From Rhodoferax sp. (GTDB lineage: Bacteria > Pseudomonadota > Gammaproteobacteria > Burkholderiales > Burkholderiaceae_C): 7,295 nucleotides of DNA. Both the position numbers and the translations under genes were made by a program. Below, one piece after another: positions 5,505 to 7,295 of this stretch. The notes beneath the pieces were generated by a model. The model did no database searches, was not told where the DNA came from, and saw only the letters and a list, made by a program, of their open reading frames with translations. The first letter of the stretch is position 1; the number at the start of each line of letters is the position of its first letter. The stretch spans positions 1 to 7,295 of the forward strand of contig JARXAU010000071.1 of the NCBI GenBank assembly GCA_029865675.1, read 5' to 3'.

Positions 5505-5948
5505 TCAGTTCTTGAAGCTCAGCAGCCAAGCAAGCACGTCGGCTTTTTCGGCTGCGGTACATTCACGGCCCGCCACATCGTTGCAGTTGCGACGAAACCA
5601 TTTTTCTGACTTGGCGGCGTCCGTAAAGCGCTCGGGGTTGGCGGCTGGGGCTAGCGCACGAATGGCTTTGCCAGTGCTTGCGTGCTTGCCCTCGACCGTC
5701 GGGGTCGCGGTATGGCATGAAGCACAACTCCATGTGTGGCCGTGCTTAGTGGTAAAAAATTCCTGCCCCCGCGCACTTTGCGGTGCCCGGCTCGACGCGG
5801 CGGTGTAGGTAGCCAGTTGGTCCGCGGCGGTAAGCGCCTGTGCGGGCTGGGTTGTGCACCAAGCCGCCAGTGGCAGCAAGGCTGTTGCCGCACGGCGCAT
5901 AGCGCGTCGCTGGATCGAACTAGGCCCGAAAAAGAATGTTGGTTGCAT
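5505..5948 (-). CDS. shp: SHP-type oxygen-binding monoheme cytochrome c (DUF1924)
   Basis: This 147-residue protein has an export signal ending near AQA (residues 36-38), although the signal has an unusually long N-region with Arg14-Arg15 and a second Met at 17. It has one heme motif, CASCH (75-79). The C-terminal block ERFTDAAKSEKWFRRNCND (106-124) matches the SHP family. Asn121 corresponds to the asparagine (Asn88 in R. sphaeroides SHP) that acts as sixth heme ligand and leaves on reduction, so that O2 or NO can bind. Cys122 and Cys130 would form the nearby disulfide. The final helix KADVLAWLLSF is typical of the family. A strong AAGGGAGG site lies 4 nt before the ATG. It is the first gene of the cytochrome module and the presumed terminal acceptor of electrons from DHC. 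The physiological substrate is not established. Confidence 0.9.
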   Translation of the reverse strand: MQPTFFFGPSSIQRRAMRRAATALLPLAAWCTTQPAQALTAADQLATYTAASSRAPQSARGQEFFTTKHGHTWSCASCHTATPTVEGKHASTGKAIRALAPAANPERFTDAAKSEKWFRRNCNDVAGRECTAAEKADVLAWLLSFKN

Positions 5949-6106
5949 GAAACCTCCCTTAGGAAAATGTTTGCATGCTGAGGTTAAGTCGGGGTAAAGC
6001 CCTTCGCTACCCTCAAAAGTCAACATCGGTGCGAATTGCAAGGATGAATTCTGCACCCCTATGGACTCAGGACGCCCACGTCAATGGGCCTATGGCGGGT
6101 CGCGCC
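5949..6106. other. Intergenic region between livF and shp
   Basis: This 158-bp gap is the only sizeable space upstream of the cytochrome module, so a promoter for shp is expected here. On the minus strand a TTGACT (-35-like, 6018-6023) is present, but no good -10 lies at the right distance. The shp ribosome-binding site AAGGGAGG is at 5953-5960. A short hairpin GCCCA/TGGGC (6074-6089) lies just after livF but has no T-run. No operator or riboswitch was recognised. Confidence 0.5.
5953..5960 (-). promoter_or_regulatory. shp ribosome-binding site
   Basis: AAGGGAGG on the minus strand, 4 nt before the ATG at 5948, is a near-perfect Shine-Dalgarno. It selects this start over upstream in-frame ATGs (up to 6056) and over the internal Met17. 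Confidence 0.75.
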
Positions 6107-6829
6107 TCAGTGGCCGCCGCCGAGATAGGCGGCCTTCACCGCCGGGTCGTCTTGCAGCTTGGAGGCGTGGCCGTGCACCGAAATGCGACCGTTTTCCAGC
6201 ACATAGCCGTAGTCCGCCACCTTGAGCGCCGCTGCGGCAAATTGCTCCACCAGCAGCATGGTCACGCCGCGCGACTTGAGGTCGCTGATGATGCGGAACA
6301 CCTCTTCCACCAAGATGGGCGCTAGGCCCATGGAGGGCTCGTCCAGCAGCACGATTTCGGGGTTAAGCATGACCGCGCGGGCCATGGCCAGCATTTGCTG
6401 CTCGCCACCCGACAAAGTGCCGGCGAGCTGGGTGCGCCGCTCTTTCAGGCGAGGGAACAAGTCCATAGCGCGCTCCAGATCGCCCTGCACGTCGCCCTTG
6501 GGGCGGCTGCCGGTCAGGCGTGGAAAGGCACCCAAAATCAAGTTGTCGGTGACCGACATGGTGGCAAACACACGCCGACCTTCGGGCGAGTGCGCCAGGC
6601 CCAGTTTGGCAATAGTGAAAGACTCCATGCCGTCGGTGCGCGTGCCGTTGAGGCTGATTTCGCCTGCGGTGGGCGCGATCATGCCCGATATAGCGCGCAT
6701 GGTGGTGGTTTTGCCAGCGCCGTTGGAGCCGATCAAGGTGACCACTTTGCCCTTGGGCACTTCCATGGAGATGCCGTGCAAAACTTGCACTTTGCCGTAA
6801 CCGGCTTCTAGGTTTTTGATACTCAACAT
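6107..6829 (-). CDS. livF: Branched-chain amino acid-type ABC transporter ATP-binding protein LivF
   Basis: This 240-residue ATPase of the HAAT (LivFGHMK-type) importers energises uptake of branched-chain amino acids or related compounds from the cytoplasmic face. Walker A is GSNGAGKT (34-41), the ABC signature LSGGEQ is at 139-144, and Walker B IVLLDE is at 159-164. The switch position reads VEQ (194-196), with Gln in place of His as is usual for LivF. The PEGRRVFATMSVTDNL stretch and VADYGYVLENGRI are also characteristic of LivF. The gene lies 19 nt behind livG on the same strand, with only a weak AGGA well upstream of the ATG, so translation may depend partly on coupling. The transported substrate cannot be told from the ATPase alone; aromatic-compound or amide importers use the same family. 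Confidence 0.93.
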   Translation of the reverse strand: MLSIKNLEAGYGKVQVLHGISMEVPKGKVVTLIGSNGAGKTTTMRAISGMIAPTAGEISLNGTRTDGMESFTIAKLGLAHSPEGRRVFATMSVTDNLILGAFPRLTGSRPKGDVQGDLERAMDLFPRLKERRTQLAGTLSGGEQQMLAMARAVMLNPEIVLLDEPSMGLAPILVEEVFRIISDLKSRGVTMLLVEQFAAAALKVADYGYVLENGRISVHGHASKLQDDPAVKAAYLGGGH

Positions 6830-6848
6830 ATGCGGGTGTCCTGTACGT

Positions 6849-7295
6849 TCAAGCGGCCGGAGCGCCCAGATAGGCCTCGATCACTTTTTCATCGGCCTGC
6901 ACTTCAGCAGGTTTGCCTTCGGCGATTTTTTGGCCAAAGTCGAGCACGGAGACGTTGTCGCAAATGCTCATCACCACGTCCATGTGGTGCTCAATCAGGA
7001 TCACGGTAATGCCGTGGTCGCGGATTTTGCGGATGATGGTGATCAGCTCTTTGATGTCCGGCGCGGTCAGGCCGGCAGCGGGCTCGTCGAGCAGCAGCAA
7101 TTGCGGGTCCAGCGCCAGGGCGCGGGCAATTTCCAGCAGGCGCTGTTTGCCGTAAGGCAGGTTGCGGGCTTCTTCGGTGGCCAAGTCGCCTAAGCCGACA
7201 AAGTGCAGCAGCCCCAAGGCGCGTTCCACGCCAGCGTGGTCTTCGCGCTTGTAGCGCGGTGTGTGCAAGGCCACGTCAATGAGGTTGCTCTCAAA
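6849..7295 (-). CDS. livG: Branched-chain amino acid-type ABC transporter ATP-binding protein LivG, C-terminal part (5' end outside window)
   Basis: The frame enters at the window edge with FESNLIDVALHTPRYK and runs 148 codons to the TGA at 6849-6851. It includes the signature region LPYGKQRLLEIARAL, where the second serine-type position is Tyr-Gly as is common in LivG, then Walker B LLLLDEPAAGL and the H-loop His in LIEHHMDVV. The closing EGKPAEVQADEKVIEAYLG is the typical LivG tail. Walker A lies beyond the edge. It would pair with LivF to form the ATPase heterodimer of the importer, and the permease and binding-protein genes are presumably upstream outside the window. A GTG at 7272-7274 lies in frame but is internal to the conserved sequence and is not the start. 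Confidence 0.93.
   Translation of the reverse strand, partial: FESNLIDVALHTPRYKREDHAGVERALGLLHFVGLGDLATEEARNLPYGKQRLLEIARALALDPQLLLLDEPAAGLTAPDIKELITIIRKIRDHGITVILIEHHMDVVMSICDNVSVLDFGQKIAEGKPAEVQADEKVIEAYLGAPAA

Noticed and set aside
5949..6056. N-terminal extension of SHP
   Set aside because: The strong AAGGGAGG and the signal peptide place the start at 5948. The extension would bury the signal peptide.
6074..6089. Intrinsic terminator after livF (GCCCA/TGGGC hairpin)
   Set aside because: A stem of only 5 bp and no T-run after it in the direction of transcription; too weak to call.

Overview
The window has the look of a chromosomal segment from a high-GC betaproteobacterium, most likely Burkholderiales, family Comamonadaceae (Rhodoferax/Polaromonas/Acidovorax-like). 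This rests on protein similarity recalled from memory (GatB tail, PyrE, ExoIII, LivF/LivG) and on the gatB-pyrE-xth neighbourhood. No search was run.

Layout, left to right. (1) 2-214 (+) is the 3' end of gatB. It converges on pyrE (306-1025, -). (2) pyrE and the exonuclease III gene xth (1024-1827, +) diverge from overlapping start codons in one CCATGG. (3) A Phd/YefM-type antitoxin (1871-2140, +) and a PIN-domain toxin (2141-2590, +) lie 43 bp behind xth. A TGTACA-containing inverted-repeat operator sits directly in front of the antitoxin. (4) 2609-5948 holds five genes, all on the minus strand. In transcription order they are shp (DUF1924 oxygen-binding cytochrome c), dhc (diheme cytochrome c), a cytochrome b561, a small unrecognised gene, and a leucine-rich-repeat protein kinase. 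(5) 6107-7295 (-) carries livF and the 3' part of livG, the two ATPases of a branched-chain amino acid-type ABC importer.

How the parts fit. shp, dhc and the cytochrome b561 form a recognisable electron-transfer module. The membrane b cytochrome would pass quinol electrons to the periplasmic diheme cytochrome, which reduces the O2/NO-binding SHP. Its physiological substrate is not settled in the literature I know. The small ORF and the LRR kinase follow on the same strand. The kinase is only 9 nt behind the small ORF, so it may be co-transcribed, but nothing in the sequence shows that it acts on the cytochromes.

The most distinctive local features are the 9-bp tandem repeat that ends the cytochrome b561 gene as a (Thr-Ala-Tyr)n tail, the LRR kinase with a non-RD catalytic loop and a very short activation segment, the pyrE/xth start overlap, and a YefM-like operator in front of a PIN-toxin module. 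No RNA genes, insertion sequences or CRISPR arrays were seen.
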